DNA of 64,000 nt from Sphingomonas parapaucimobilis NBRC 15100 (lineage in GTDB: Bacteria; Pseudomonadota; Alphaproteobacteria; Sphingomonadales; Sphingomonadaceae): positions 1-64,000 of the forward strand of contig NZ_BBPI01000064.1 of assembly GCF_000787715.1 (NCBI RefSeq), in the 5' to 3' direction. The notes beneath the pieces were generated by a model. It was not told where the DNA came from, ran no database searches, and saw only the letters and a list, made by a program, of their open reading frames with translations. Positions within the stretch are counted from its first letter, which is position 1. Each line of letters begins with the position of its first letter. The position numbers and the translations under genes were made by a program. Below, piece after piece: positions 1-9,182 of this stretch.

Positions 1-47
1 CCAAGGACTGCGTTCACGGGTTGATCGAACCCTTTGATCTTGCCGCT

Positions 48-91
48 CCCCTCCCGCAGGCGGGAGGGGATGGGGGAGGGTAAGCCACGGG
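48..91. repeat. Intergenic palindromic repeat, family A (copy 1)
   Basis: GC-rich inverted repeat (CCCTCCCGCAGGCGGGAGGG) followed by a GATGGGGGAGGG tail and the flank AAGCCACGGGCG. The same core plus flank recurs at 24343-24390 and, inverted, at 34331-34371. It lies just downstream of the phasin terminator, outside any convincing gene. The rest of positions 1-181 shows no supported coding sequence. Confidence 0.75.
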
Positions 92-119
92 CGATTTACG
101 CGCCGCATCTCCCCAAACG

Positions 120-149
120 AAAAAGGGCGGCCACCGAAGTGACCGCCCC
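120..149 (-). terminator. Rho-independent terminator of the phasin gene
   Basis: Read on the minus strand, a 10-bp stem GGGCGGTCAC / GTGGCCGCCC (one G-T pair) closes on a TTCG tetraloop and is followed by TTTTT. It sits about 30 bases after the phasin stop codon, in the right orientation. Confidence 0.85.
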
Positions 150-181
150 TATCCTGTCCCGCAAAGGACCCCGTCAGCGAA

Positions 182-1051
182 TTACGCGACGGTCTTCATC
201 TTCTCGGCCGCGACCGCCAGGCGGTTGCTGAGCGGCTGGGCGATCTCGCCAGCCAGCTTCATCATGTGCTCGGTCGAGCGCGAGGTCTCGGCGACCATCG
301 AGTCGAAGCTCGAACGGGCGAAGTCCGACTGCAGCTTCATGAACTCGGTCGGCGACTTGACCTGCGACAGGGTCTGCATGACCTGGCTGACCTGCTCGAA
401 CGAGCGCTTGGCATAATCGGCCGCGCCCTGACCCAGCGTCTCGGCGCCCTTGGCGGCGATCTTCGACGATTCGACGACCGCTTCCAGGTTTTCCTTGTTG
501 AAGGCGATCATGTCTTCGAACAGCTTGGCGCTCTTTTCCATGCCGGCCTGGGTGCGGGCCTGGGCTTCGCCGAACATCGCCTGGGTCTTGGCGGCGGTGT
601 CCTTGGCGGCGTTTTCGATGGTGCTCGTGGCTTCCATGATGGTGTCCTTGGGCTTTGAGTCCGCCGAAACCGCGGCGGTCGGGGAAGAAAGGATGGGCTT
701 GGCCGATTCGGCGACGGGCTGCACGATCGGCACAGCGGACTTGGCCGCTTCGACCGGCTTGGCCGCCAGAGCGGGAGTCTCGGCGACCGGCTCGACCGGA
801 GCCTCGGGCGCCGGAACGGGTGCGGCCACCACTGCCGCGACGCTCTTCTCGGCAGTCTTGGCCGGAGAGGTCAGCGGCAGGCCGGTGTTCGCGGGCGCCG
901 TCTTGGCGACGGGTGCCGCAACCGCAGGCTTGGCATCGGACGGGGGATCGGAAGGAAGACCGGGCAACGTCTTCGCGGCGGCCGGTTTGGCGCTGCGACG
1001 AGGCTTGGCCGCCGACTTCGCGGCGGGGACGGTCGGCTTGGTCTTGTCCAA
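182..1051 (-). CDS. Phasin family protein with long Ala/Pro/Lys-rich N-terminal extension
   Basis: Polyhydroxyalkanoate granule-surface protein, 289 aa from a TTG start at 1051. That start is chosen because GGGAGAG lies just upstream and the promoter and operator at 1067-1128 would otherwise be inside the gene. The C-terminal ~155 residues form an amphipathic helical phasin domain, starting near the internal sequence MEATSTIENAAKD. The first ~130 residues are low-complexity Ala/Pro/Lys/Val, probably disordered. phaC lies just upstream on the same strand. The extension resembles histone-H1-like tails, but whether it binds DNA, PHA or other phasins cannot be told from sequence. Initiation at the internal Met, giving a ~155-aa phasin, is an alternative. 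Confidence 0.88.
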   Translation of the reverse strand: MDKTKPTVPAAKSAAKPRRSAKPAAAKTLPGLPSDPPSDAKPAVAAPVAKTAPANTGLPLTSPAKTAEKSVAAVVAAPVPAPEAPVEPVAETPALAAKPVEAAKSAVPIVQPVAESAKPILSSPTAAVSADSKPKDTIMEATSTIENAAKDTAAKTQAMFGEAQARTQAGMEKSAKLFEDMIAFNKENLEAVVESSKIAAKGAETLGQGAADYAKRSFEQVSQVMQTLSQVKSPTEFMKLQSDFARSSFDSMVAETSRSTEHMMKLAGEIAQPLSNRLAVAAEKMKTVA

Positions 1052-1066
1052 GAACACTCTCCCGGT

Positions 1067-1128
1067 TTGTTGCACTGCACAATAGCGATTCGGGCTGTCG
1101 AAATCAAGTCTATTGTGCGGTGCAGCAA
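1067..1128 (-). promoter_or_regulatory. Phasin promoter with 19-bp inverted operator pair (PhaR-like)
   Basis: Two 19-bp arms, 1067-1085 (TTGTTGCACTGCACAATAG) and 1110-1128, are inverted copies differing at two positions, with a 24-base spacer. On the minus strand a TTGATT -35 (complement of 1102-1107), a 17-base gap and a TATTGT -10 (complement of 1079-1084) lie so that the proximal arm covers the -10 and the distal arm lies just upstream of the -35. TGC-rich sites of this kind are known targets of PhaR, the PHA-responsive repressor of phasin genes; assignment to PhaR is inferred. Confidence 0.7.
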
Positions 1129-1136
1129 AACTGAAA

Positions 1137-2852
1137 CTAACGCTGTCTGACGTAGCGTCCGGGCGCTTCGTCGAGGGCGGGAAGTGCGCCTTCGCCCGGC
1201 ACCCGCGCACCCGTGACCGCGACGGTGGTCGAGTCGCGCTGGCGCAACCAGGCGGCCCAGTCGGGCCACCAGCTGCCCTTGGTCTCGGTCGCGCCCGCGA
1301 CGAACTCGGTCAGCGTCGCGGCGGGCTGGTCATTGGTCCAATATTGATATTTGCCCGAGGCGGGCGGGTTGACCACGCCCGCGATATGCCCCGATCCCGC
1401 CAGCACGAAGCGCAAGGGGCCGGTGAACGCCTCGGTGATCTTCCATACGCTTTCGGGCGGCGCGATATGATCCTCGCGCCCTGCCTGGACATAGGCGGGG
1501 GTGGCGACCTTCGTCAGGTCGAGCGGCACGCCCGCCACCGACATCGCGCCGGGCTTCACCAACATGTTGTCGCGGTAAAGATCGGTCAGATAGCTCAGAT
1601 GCCATTTGGCGGGCAGGTTGGTGACGTCGCCATTCCAGTGGAGCAGGTCGAACGGCACATAGTCGCGGCCCAGCAGATAGTTGTTGGTGACGTAATTCCA
1701 GATCAGGTCGCGCCCGCGCAGCAGGTTGAACGTCATCGCCAGATAGCGCCCGTCCAGATACCCCTCGGGCGACAGGGACGCGATCAGCTTCAACTGCTCG
1801 TCATCGACGAAGTGAAGCAGCTCGCCCGCCTTGGAGAAATCGACCTGCGCGGTGAAAAAGGTGGCGCTGGCGACCTTCGCCGCCTCGCCCTTCGCGGAGA
1901 GATAGGCGAGCGTCGCGGCCAGCGTCGTGCCGGCCACGCAATAACCGACGCTGTGTACCGCCTCGACCGACAACAGCTCGCGCACCGTATCGATCGCATC
2001 GACCTGCGCCGCGACATAATCGTCCCAGATCACGTCCTTCATCGTCGCGTCGGCCGACTTCCACGACACCATGAAGACGCTGAACCCCTGGTCGACCAGC
2101 CATTTGATCAGGCTTTTCTCGGGCGCGAGGTCGAGGATGTAGAAGCGGTTGATCCAGGGCGGGAAGATCAGGATCGGCACCGCCGCCACCTGTTCGGTGG
2201 TCGGGGTATAATGGATCAGCTCGAACAGGTCGGTGCGCTTCACCACCTTGCCCGGCGTCGCGGCCAGGTTGCGCCCGACCTCGAAGGCGCGCGAATCGCT
2301 GTGCGTCAGCTGTCCGCGACCCATGTCGGCGAGCATGTTCTGAAGACCTTTCAGCAGATTCTCGCCGCGCGTCTCGACGATCCGGTCGAGCACTTCCGGG
2401 TTGGTCGCGGGGAAGTTGGTCGGGCTCATCGCGTCGATGAAACCTTGTGCGGCGAAGCGGATCTGCTCCTTCTGCTTCGGGTCGACGCCCTCGATCGCCT
2501 CGACGCCGCGCAGCATATGGTCGGAGATGACCTGGTAGCTTTGCCGGATCCAGTCGAAGAGCGGCGACTGCCACTGTTCGGCCTTGAAGCGGCGGTCTGC
2601 TTTGGGAGCCACGCTCGGTTCGGCGGCGGGGTCGACGAATCGCTGCCACAGCTTCATCGAATCGGACCAGAAATCACGGACCCGGCCCATCGTGGCGGGG
2701 TCGTTGAAGCCCGGCACCACCGGCATGCCCTCGGGCGGGGGCGAAAGTGCGGCCTCCATCATCATCTGCTGCGCCCGGCCCATCACCCAGGTCCAGTGTT
2801 GCAACTCTTCCAGGGTAGGCATGGCAGGGACTGTCGCGGGGCGGGCCGTCAT
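1137..2852 (-). CDS. phaC: Class I polyhydroxyalkanoate synthase PhaC
   Basis: Cytoplasmic, granule-bound polymerase converting (R)-3-hydroxyacyl-CoA to PHA. It is 571 aa, normal for class I. The ATG at 2852 is preceded by GAGAGGA. The lipase-box-like nucleophile motif is GYCVAGT with Cys305. The later REDHIAP segment supplies the catalytic Asp and GSGHIAG the His. The N-terminal ~200 residues are the PhaC N domain, followed by the alpha/beta-hydrolase core. The stop at 1137 is separated from the phasin start by the phasin operator, so the two genes may be transcribed separately. The box has Ala where many relatives have Gly (usual G-x-C-x-G-G), a mild deviation. Confidence 0.96.
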   Translation of the reverse strand: MTARPATVPAMPTLEELQHWTWVMGRAQQMMMEAALSPPPEGMPVVPGFNDPATMGRVRDFWSDSMKLWQRFVDPAAEPSVAPKADRRFKAEQWQSPLFDWIRQSYQVISDHMLRGVEAIEGVDPKQKEQIRFAAQGFIDAMSPTNFPATNPEVLDRIVETRGENLLKGLQNMLADMGRGQLTHSDSRAFEVGRNLAATPGKVVKRTDLFELIHYTPTTEQVAAVPILIFPPWINRFYILDLAPEKSLIKWLVDQGFSVFMVSWKSADATMKDVIWDDYVAAQVDAIDTVRELLSVEAVHSVGYCVAGTTLAATLAYLSAKGEAAKVASATFFTAQVDFSKAGELLHFVDDEQLKLIASLSPEGYLDGRYLAMTFNLLRGRDLIWNYVTNNYLLGRDYVPFDLLHWNGDVTNLPAKWHLSYLTDLYRDNMLVKPGAMSVAGVPLDLTKVATPAYVQAGREDHIAPPESVWKITEAFTGPLRFVLAGSGHIAGVVNPPASGKYQYWTNDQPAATLTEFVAGATETKGSWWPDWAAWLRQRDSTTVAVTGARVPGEGALPALDEAPGRYVRQR

Positions 2853-2972
2853 CGCATCCTCTCGTTCGTATAACCCCGTCTTAGCGTCAGGATATTGCGC
2901 CGTCATGTCGGGTCGCGTTGGGAAACGAAAGACGCTAAGGTCCGGGTCCCAAATCGTTACACAGAGGGACCC

Positions 2973-4184
2973 ATGTCCGAAGAGTTCTACCGCATCAAGC
3001 GCCTGCCGCCCTATGTCATCGCCGAAGTCAACGCGATGCGGGCGGCGGCGCGCGCGGGCGGCGAGGACATCATCGATCTGGGCATGGGCAATCCCGACCT
3101 GCCGCCGCCGCCGCATGTCCTCGAAAAGCTGATGGAGGTGATCCAGAAGCCCGACGCGCATGGCTATTCCCAGTCCAAGGGCATCCCCGGCCTGCGCCGT
3201 GCCCAGGCCAATTATTATGGCCGCCGCTTCGGCGTCGATCTCGATCCCGAGACTGAGGTGGTCGTCACCATGGGCTCGAAGGAAGGGCTGGCCAGCCTCG
3301 CCACCGCGATCACCGCGCCGGGCGACGTGATCCTGGCGCCCAATCCCTCCTATCCGATCCACACCTTCGGCTTCATCATCGCGGGCGCGACGATCCGCGC
3401 GGTGCCGACGACGCCGGACGAGGCCTATTTCGAGAGCCTGGAGCGGGCGATGCACTTCACCGTGCCGCGCCCCTCGGTGCTGGTCGTGAACTATCCGTCC
3501 AACCCGACCGCCGAGACGGTGGACCTGGCCTTTTACGAGCGCCTCGTGGCGTTCGCGAAGAAGCATGAGCTGTGGGTGCTGAGCGACCTCGCTTATTCCG
3601 AGCTTTATTATGACGGCAACCCGACGCCTTCGATCCTTCAGGTCAAGGGCGGCAAGGACGTCGCGGTCGAGTTCACCTCGCTGTCCAAGACCTATTCGAT
3701 GGCGGGCTGGCGCATCGGCTTCGCGGTCGGCAACAAGAAGCTGATCGCCGCGATGACGCGGGTGAAGTCCTATCTCGACTACGGCGCCTTCACCCCGATC
3801 CAGGCGGCCGCCTGCGCCGCACTGAACGGGCCGCAGGATATCGTCGAGCGGAACCGCCAGCTCTATCACAAGCGTCGCGACGTGCTGGTCGAGAGCTTCG
3901 GCCGGGCGGGCTGGGACATTCCGAGCCCCAAGGCCTCGATGTTCGCCTGGGCGCCCTTGCCCCCCGCGCTCGCGCATCTGGGCAGCCTGGAATTCTCCAA
4001 GCAACTGCTGACCGAGGCGAAGGTCGCGGTTGCGCCGGGCGTCGGCTACGGCGAGAATGGCGAGGGCTTCGTCCGCATCGCGCTGGTCGAGAACGAGCAG
4101 CGGCTCCGTCAGGCGGCGCGCAACATCAAGCGGTATCTGCAATCGATGGGCGTCAACACGCCGGGGTCGGCCAAGGCGCTCTGA
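2973..4184 (+). CDS. Class I/II PLP-dependent aminotransferase (AlaC / LL-DAP aminotransferase-like)
   Basis: 403 aa from an ATG with AGAGGGAC upstream. Fold-type I aminotransferase; the PLP Schiff-base lysine is Lys239 in SLSKTYSMAGWRIG, with the substrate-carboxylate Arg downstream. The opening segment (IDLGMGNPDLPPPPHV) is typical of the alanine/LL-diaminopimelate aminotransferase subgroup. Likely roles are alanine synthesis from pyruvate or a step of lysine/methionine metabolism; sequence does not settle the substrate. Divergent from phaC, with about 120 bases between the starts. Confidence 0.88.
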   Translation: MSEEFYRIKRLPPYVIAEVNAMRAAARAGGEDIIDLGMGNPDLPPPPHVLEKLMEVIQKPDAHGYSQSKGIPGLRRAQANYYGRRFGVDLDPETEVVVTMGSKEGLASLATAITAPGDVILAPNPSYPIHTFGFIIAGATIRAVPTTPDEAYFESLERAMHFTVPRPSVLVVNYPSNPTAETVDLAFYERLVAFAKKHELWVLSDLAYSELYYDGNPTPSILQVKGGKDVAVEFTSLSKTYSMAGWRIGFAVGNKKLIAAMTRVKSYLDYGAFTPIQAAACAALNGPQDIVERNRQLYHKRRDVLVESFGRAGWDIPSPKASMFAWAPLPPALAHLGSLEFSKQLLTEAKVAVAPGVGYGENGEGFVRIALVENEQRLRQAARNIKRYLQSMGVNTPGSAKAL

Positions 4185-4199
4185 CGCGTGAGGCGAGGA

Positions 4200-4267
4200 C
4201 GGATCGACATCCGGCCACCCCTTTCATTCCTCCCCTGCAAGGGGAGGAAAAGGTGAATGTCGATCCG
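4200..4267. terminator. Long two-tier hairpin between convergent genes
   Basis: A perfect 11-bp outer stem (4200-4210 with 4257-4267, CGGATCGACAT) encloses a perfect 9-bp inner stem (4227-4235 TTCCTCCCC with 4241-4249). It follows the aminotransferase stop and faces the stop of the diguanylate cyclase, so it probably ends transcription from both sides. It lacks a strong T run, so efficiency is uncertain. Confidence 0.55.
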
Positions 4268-4332
4268 ACCGAGCAGGGCGGGCCGCCAACCGGCCGCCCG
4301 CCCTTGCTCATGGCGCGCTTCGAGAGATCGGG

Positions 4333-5475
4333 TCAGGCGGCTTGCGCGTGCGGGCGTCGCGCATGGCGGACCCGCTTGATGGCATACATCGCCTCGTCCG
4401 CCTGCCGGATCAGCCGGTCGAGCCCCTTGTCCGCCGATCCGGTCGCAAGGCCGATGCTCAGCGACGGCGGATAGGGCGAATCGACGGCGGCGACCACCGC
4501 ACGGTCGAAACGCTGGGACAGGGCCTTGCGCAGCAGGTCTGCCTCGGCATGGCTGGCGGCGGGCAGGACGCAGAGAAACTCGTCGCCTCCGATCCGAACC
4601 ACCTGTCCCCGTGCGCCCAGTTCGGCCTGGGCCAGGTCGACCAGCAGCCGCAGCACCAAGTCCCCGGCCGCATGACCTTTCGTGTCGTTGAGCGCCTTGA
4701 AATGATCGATATCGATCAGCAGCAGGGCGACCGGGCCGTGCATGGCGATCCGGTTCTGGTCCAGTCCGAAGCGGTTCAGCGCGCCGGTCAGGCTGTCGCG
4801 ACAGGCCTGTTCGCGCAGTTCGCGCTGGGTGCGCTCGGACTCGATCAGCAGCAGCGAGAAATGGGTCAGCGTCACCATGATGATCGCGATGCCGACCGAC
4901 CAATGCGCTATCGGATCGGTTTGGGCCTGCCAGTCGGGAAAGGTGAATCCGATCAGGTTCAGCGCCATGTTCAGGAGGAAGGCCATCGTCGAGAGGGCGA
5001 AGATGCCCGCCATGATCCAGGCGGTCTTCAGCCCCTCCCGCCGGGCGATGCCGGTCACCAGCCAGGTGAGCGACAACAGGCACAGCGTTCGGGCCATGCC
5101 CATCGCCGCCACGGTCCAGCGGACGTCATGGGGATCAAACAGCAGGAGCGCGACCAGCGCCGCTCCGGTTGCCCCGAACAGCAGCATCAGGAGGCGCGGC
5201 GGCGTCCGGCCGCTGATGGTCGCGGTGCTGCGGATGCTCAGGGCGAGGCCGATCACCAGGGTCAGGTTGAGCAGGCGTTCGACCGGCATCGTGTTGGAGC
5301 CGTCGAAGAGCAGCGACAGCCCGTTGGCCAGGCCGATCAGGATTTTCGCCAGTCCCCAGTCGCGCACCCATCCGCCACGGTCCCGGCGTGTCAGGCCCGG
5401 GGTCAGGTGCAGCGCGCCGATGATGAAATGGCTGATCGCGGCGATCACCTGGATGGTAAAGACATCGAGAATCAA
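4333..5475 (-). CDS. Membrane-bound diguanylate cyclase (GGDEF)
   Basis: Makes cyclic di-GMP from two GTP. About 380 aa. The first ~210 residues hold several hydrophobic segments (membrane sensor of unknown ligand), then a short helix and a complete GGDEF domain starting CRDSLTGALNR with the active-site motif RIGGDEF. The inhibitory RxxD I-site is missing (GARG at that place), so product feedback is probably absent. No EAL domain. The start is uncertain: a TTG at 5475 sits right before the first membrane segment with GGAAC upstream; an open frame continues to 5604. Stands alone, divergent from pheS. Confidence 0.85.
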   Translation of the reverse strand: MILDVFTIQVIAAISHFIIGALHLTPGLTRRDRGGWVRDWGLAKILIGLANGLSLLFDGSNTMPVERLLNLTLVIGLALSIRSTATISGRTPPRLLMLLFGATGAALVALLLFDPHDVRWTVAAMGMARTLCLLSLTWLVTGIARREGLKTAWIMAGIFALSTMAFLLNMALNLIGFTFPDWQAQTDPIAHWSVGIAIIMVTLTHFSLLLIESERTQRELREQACRDSLTGALNRFGLDQNRIAMHGPVALLLIDIDHFKALNDTKGHAAGDLVLRLLVDLAQAELGARGQVVRIGGDEFLCVLPAASHAEADLLRKALSQRFDRAVVAAVDSPYPPSLSIGLATGSADKGLDRLIRQADEAMYAIKRVRHARRPHAQAA

Positions 5476-5709
5476 GATGGGCGTTCCGTACCGGGCATGG
5501 CACGGCCCCTCGCAAGGGCCGCGAGGCAATCTTAACCTATGACATATTGAGGAAAGGTTGCCGTGACATCGGGCATCATGGCGGCCGTCACGATCGCGGA
5601 TCATGCGTGAAGGATTGATCCCATGGCCACCCAGCCGCTACGGCAGGGGCAATCCCGCCAACGGGCCACGCCCTTCACGGGGGCGCTAGAACGGCCGACG
5701 GAGTGACAT

Positions 5710-6822
5710 GTGAGTAACGAACTCGAACAAATGCGTGAGCCGCTGCTCGCCGCCATCGCCGATGCGCCCGCGCTGGATGCGCTGGAGACGATCCGCGTCG
5801 ACACGCTGGGCAAGCAGGGGCGCATCACCCAGCTGTTGAAGACGCTGGGCAAGATGAGCCCCGAGGAACGCCAGGTCGAAGGGCCGAAGATCCACGGCCT
5901 GCGCGAGGCCGTCACCGAGGCGCTGGGTGCCCGCAAGTCCGCGCTGGAGCAGGCGGCACTCGACGCGCGCCTCGCGTCCGAACGGCTGGACATGACCCTG
6001 CCGGTCGAGGGCGGCAGCTTCGGCACCGTCCACCCGGTCAGCCAGGTGATGGACGAGCTGGCCGAGATCTTCGCCGATCTGGGCTTCGCGGTGGCGACCG
6101 GGCCGGAGGTGGAGACCGACTGGCACAATTTCACCGCGCTCAACATCCCTGAGACGCATCCGGCACGCGCGATGCACGACACCTTCTATCTGGCGGGGGT
6201 CGAGGCGGGCGGCGACGAGCGTACGGTGCGCCGCGTGCTGCGCACCCACACCTCGCCGGTGCAGATCCGCACCATGCTCGACCAGAAGCCGCCGATCCGC
6301 ATCATCGCGCCGGGCCGCACCTATCGCTCCGACTCGGACGCGACCCACACGCCGATGTTCCATCAGGTCGAGGGGCTGGTGATCGACAAGGGCATCACGC
6401 TCGGCCATCTCAAATGGACGCTGGAGACCTTTCTGAAGGCGTTCTTCGAGCGTGACGATATCGTCCTGCGCCTGCGCCCCAGCTATTTCCCCTTCACCGA
6501 ACCCTCGGCCGAGGTCGATGTCGGCTACACCATCGAGAAGGGCAAGCGCGTCATCGGCGGCCACCCTGGAAGAGATGGGGGCGGCGGCTGGATGGAGGTT
6601 CTCGGCTCCGGCATGGTCCACCCGAAGGTCATCGAGGCGTGCGGGCTTGATCCGAACGAATGGCAGGGCTTTGCCTTTGGCTGCGGCATCGATCGCCTCG
6701 CCATGTTGAAATACGGGATGGACGATCTGCGCGCCTTTTTCGACGGCGATATCCGCTGGTTGAAGCATTACGGGTTCGCGAGCCTCGACGTACCCACGCT
6801 GTCGGGAGGAGTCGGCGCATGA
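5710..6822 (+). CDS. pheS: Phenylalanine--tRNA ligase alpha subunit
   Basis: Catalytic subunit of the (alpha-beta)2 enzyme charging tRNA-Phe. 370 aa from GTG. The N-terminal ~85 residues are the tRNA-binding coiled-coil, followed by the class II core: motif 2 around [17 protein letters not shown] and motif 3 [18 protein letters not shown] short Gly-rich loop (GRDGGGG) before WMEVLG is slightly longer than in enterobacterial proteins. The stop overlaps the pheT start (ATGA), indicating coupled translation. The 234-base gap upstream shows no gene, and I could not build a convincing Phe leader peptide or attenuator there. Confidence 0.97.
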   Translation: MSNELEQMREPLLAAIADAPALDALETIRVDTLGKQGRITQLLKTLGKMSPEERQVEGPKIHGLREAVTEALGARKSALEQAALDARLASERLDMTLPVEGGSFGTVHPVSQVMDELAEIFADLGFAVATGPEVETDWHNFTALNIPETHPARAMHDTFYLAGVEAGGDERTVRRVLRTHTSPVQIRTMLDQKPPIRIIAPGRTYRSDSDATHTPMFHQVEGLVIDKGITLGHLKWTLETFLKAFFERDDIVLRLRPSYFPFTEPSAEVDVGYTIEKGKRVIGGHPGRDGGGGWMEVLGSGMVHPKVIEACGLDPNEWQGFAFGCGIDRLAMLKYGMDDLRAFFDGDIRWLKHYGFASLDVPTLSGGVGA

Positions 6823-9182
6823 AGTTCACCCTGGGCTGGCTGAAGAGCCATCTGGACACCGACGCCTCGCTCGACACCATTGTCGAGGGGCTGACCCGTA
6901 TCGGCCTGGAGGTCGAGAGCGTGCACAATCCGGGCGAGGCGCTCTCCTCGTTCCGCGTCGCGCGCATCCTGTCGGCCGAGCGGCATCCGCAGGCGGACAA
7001 GCTGCAAGTGCTGTCGGTCGATGCCGGTGACGGCCCGATGCAGGTCGTGTGCGGCGCGCCCAATGCGCGTGCGGGCCTGGTCGGTGTGTTCGGCGCGCCG
7101 GGGGCCTATGTTCCCGGCCTCGACGTGACGCTGAAGGTCGCCGCCATCCGCGGCGTCGAGTCGAACGGCATGATGTGTTCGGCGCGCGAGTTGCAGATCG
7201 GCGAGGGCCATGACGGCATCATCGAACTGCCCGAGGATGCGGTCGTCGGCACCTCCTTCCCGGATTATGCGGGGCTGAACGATCCGGTCATCGACGTGTC
7301 GATCACGCCCAACCGGCAGGACTGCATGGGCGTCCACGGCATCGCGCGCGATCTCGCCGCCGCCGGTCTCGGCACGCTGATCGCGCCGACCGTGCCGGAG
7401 GTGCCGGGCGAGGGCGCTGGCCCCGATGTCCGTATCGAGGACGCCGAGGGCTGCCCCGCTTTCTACGCGCAGGGTGTGTCGGGCCTGACCAATGGCGAGG
7501 CCCCCGAATGGATGCGCCAGCGGCTGACCGCGATCGGGCAGAAGCCGATTTCGGCTTTGGTCGACATTACCAACTATATGACGGTCGATCTCGGCCGTCC
7601 CTTGCACGTCTATGACAAGGCCAAGCTGTCGGGCGGTCTGGTCGCACGCCAGGCCCGCAACGGCGAGACGGTCGAGGCGCTCAACGGCAAGACCTATAGT
7701 CTGTCGGAAGGCATGACCGTCATCGCCGACGAGGCGGGTGTGCATGATATCGGCGGCATCATGGGCGGCGAACATTCGGGCGTGTCGGAGACGACCACCG
7801 ACGTCATCATCGAATGCGCGTACTTCGCCCCAGAGGCGATCGCGCGCACCGGCCAGAAACTGGCGCTGACCTCCGACGCGCGGACCCGGTTCGAGCGCGG
7901 CGTGGACCCGGCCTTCCTGGACGACGGCCTCGCCATCGCGACGTTCCTCGTGCTCGAATATTGCGGCGGCACCGCCAGCGCGGTGACGCGCGCGGGCAAG
8001 CCGCCAGTCGTTGGCAAGACTATCGGTTATGATCCGAACTTGGCCGAGACGTTGGGCGGCCTCGCCATCGCGGCGGACCGTCAGAAGGCGATCCTCGAGT
8101 CGCTGGGCTTCACCGTCACCGCCGACTGGCAGGTGACCGCACCGAGCTGGCGTCGCGATGTGGACGGCCCCGCCGATCTGGTCGAGGAAGTCATCCGTAT
8201 CGAGGGGATCGACCATGTTCCCCCAGTTGCGCTCCCCCGCACCCCCGGCGTCGCGCGTCCCACCGCTACGCCGCAGCAGAAGCTGGAGCGCCGCGCCCGC
8301 CGCGCCGCCGCCGCGCGTGGTCTGGACGAAGCGGTGACGTGGAGCTTCATCAGCGAGGCGCAGGCCGCGCCATTCGGCGGCGGCGCCTTCACGCTCGCCA
8401 ACCCGATCAGCGAGGACCTGAAGGTCATGCGGCCTTCGTTGCTCCCCGGCCTGCTCGCCGCGACCGAGCGCAACATCAAGCGTGGCGCGACGTCGGTGCG
8501 CCTGTTCGAGATCGGCCGCCGCTATCTGGAAGAGGCCGAGCGGCCGACGCTCGGCGTGGTGCTGGCAGGCGACAAGAGCCCCCGCAACTGGCGCGCGGGC
8601 AAGGCGCAGGGCTACGACGCCTATGACGCCAAGGCCGAAGCCATCGCGTTGCTCGCGCAGGCGGGTGCGCCGGTCGACAATCTCCAGGTGATGGGCGAGG
8701 CGGGCGATGCCTGGCATCCCGGCCAGTCAGGCACGTTGCGGCTGGGTCCGAAGACGGTGCTGGCGGCGTTCGGCATGGTCCACCCTTCGGTGTTGAAGGC
8801 GTTCGACCTCGACGGCGCGGTGGCGGCGGTCGAGCTGTATCTTGACGCCATCCCGCCCAAGCGGGCGACGGGCTTCATGCGTCCGGCCTATACGCCTCCG
8901 GCGTTGCAGTCGGTGAAGCGCGACTTCGCCTTTCTGGTGCCGGACACGCTGGCGGCCGACATGCTGATCCGTGCGGTCCGGGCTGCGGACAAGGCGGCGA
9001 TCACCGCCGCGCGTGTCTTCGACGTGTTCGCCGGGCAGGGTGTGCCCGAGGGCCATAAGTCGGTCGCGGTCGAGGTCCTTCTGCAACCCCAGCAGAAAAG
9101 CTTCACCGACGAGGAACTGAAGGCCATCGCCGACAAGATCGTCGCGGCCGCCGCCAAGCAGGGAGCGCAACTCCGTGGCTGA
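6819..9182 (+). CDS. pheT: Phenylalanine--tRNA ligase beta subunit
   Basis: 787 aa, the usual length. The N-terminal tRNA-binding OB domain (about residues 40-150) is followed by the B3/B4 editing region, B5, a degenerate class II core and a C-terminal anticodon-binding domain ending [14 protein letters not shown]. The ATG at 6819 is preceded by GGGAGGAG and overlaps the pheS stop by four bases. The next gene (aldose epimerase-like) starts 8 bases before the pheT stop, so the three genes form one operon. Confidence 0.97.
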   Translation: MKFTLGWLKSHLDTDASLDTIVEGLTRIGLEVESVHNPGEALSSFRVARILSAERHPQADKLQVLSVDAGDGPMQVVCGAPNARAGLVGVFGAPGAYVPGLDVTLKVAAIRGVESNGMMCSARELQIGEGHDGIIELPEDAVVGTSFPDYAGLNDPVIDVSITPNRQDCMGVHGIARDLAAAGLGTLIAPTVPEVPGEGAGPDVRIEDAEGCPAFYAQGVSGLTNGEAPEWMRQRLTAIGQKPISALVDITNYMTVDLGRPLHVYDKAKLSGGLVARQARNGETVEALNGKTYSLSEGMTVIADEAGVHDIGGIMGGEHSGVSETTTDVIIECAYFAPEAIARTGQKLALTSDARTRFERGVDPAFLDDGLAIATFLVLEYCGGTASAVTRAGKPPVVGKTIGYDPNLAETLGGLAIAADRQKAILESLGFTVTADWQVTAPSWRRDVDGPADLVEEVIRIEGIDHVPPVALPRTPGVARPTATPQQKLERRARRAAAARGLDEAVTWSFISEAQAAPFGGGAFTLANPISEDLKVMRPSLLPGLLAATERNIKRGATSVRLFEIGRRYLEEAERPTLGVVLAGDKSPRNWRAGKAQGYDAYDAKAEAIALLAQAGAPVDNLQVMGEAGDAWHPGQSGTLRLGPKTVLAAFGMVHPSVLKAFDLDGAVAAVELYLDAIPPKRATGFMRPAYTPPALQSVKRDFAFLVPDTLAADMLIRAVRAADKAAITAARVFDVFAGQGVPEGHKSVAVEVLLQPQQKSFTDEELKAIADKIVAAAAKQGAQLRG

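Noticed and set aside
182-1082. Several long frames antisense to the phasin and other genes
   Set aside because: They are Arg/Ala-rich shadows caused by high GC, without ribosome sites or family motifs.
1137-4142. A 1001-residue minus-strand frame spanning the aminotransferase and phaC
   Set aside because: The first ~430 residues are antisense to the aminotransferase and have no family features; only the part from 2852 on is phaC.
5476-5709. pheST leader peptide or attenuator
   Set aside because: No short Phe-rich ORF and no paired terminator/antiterminator; the CGTGAAGG/CCTTCACG pair is 65 bases apart and isolated.
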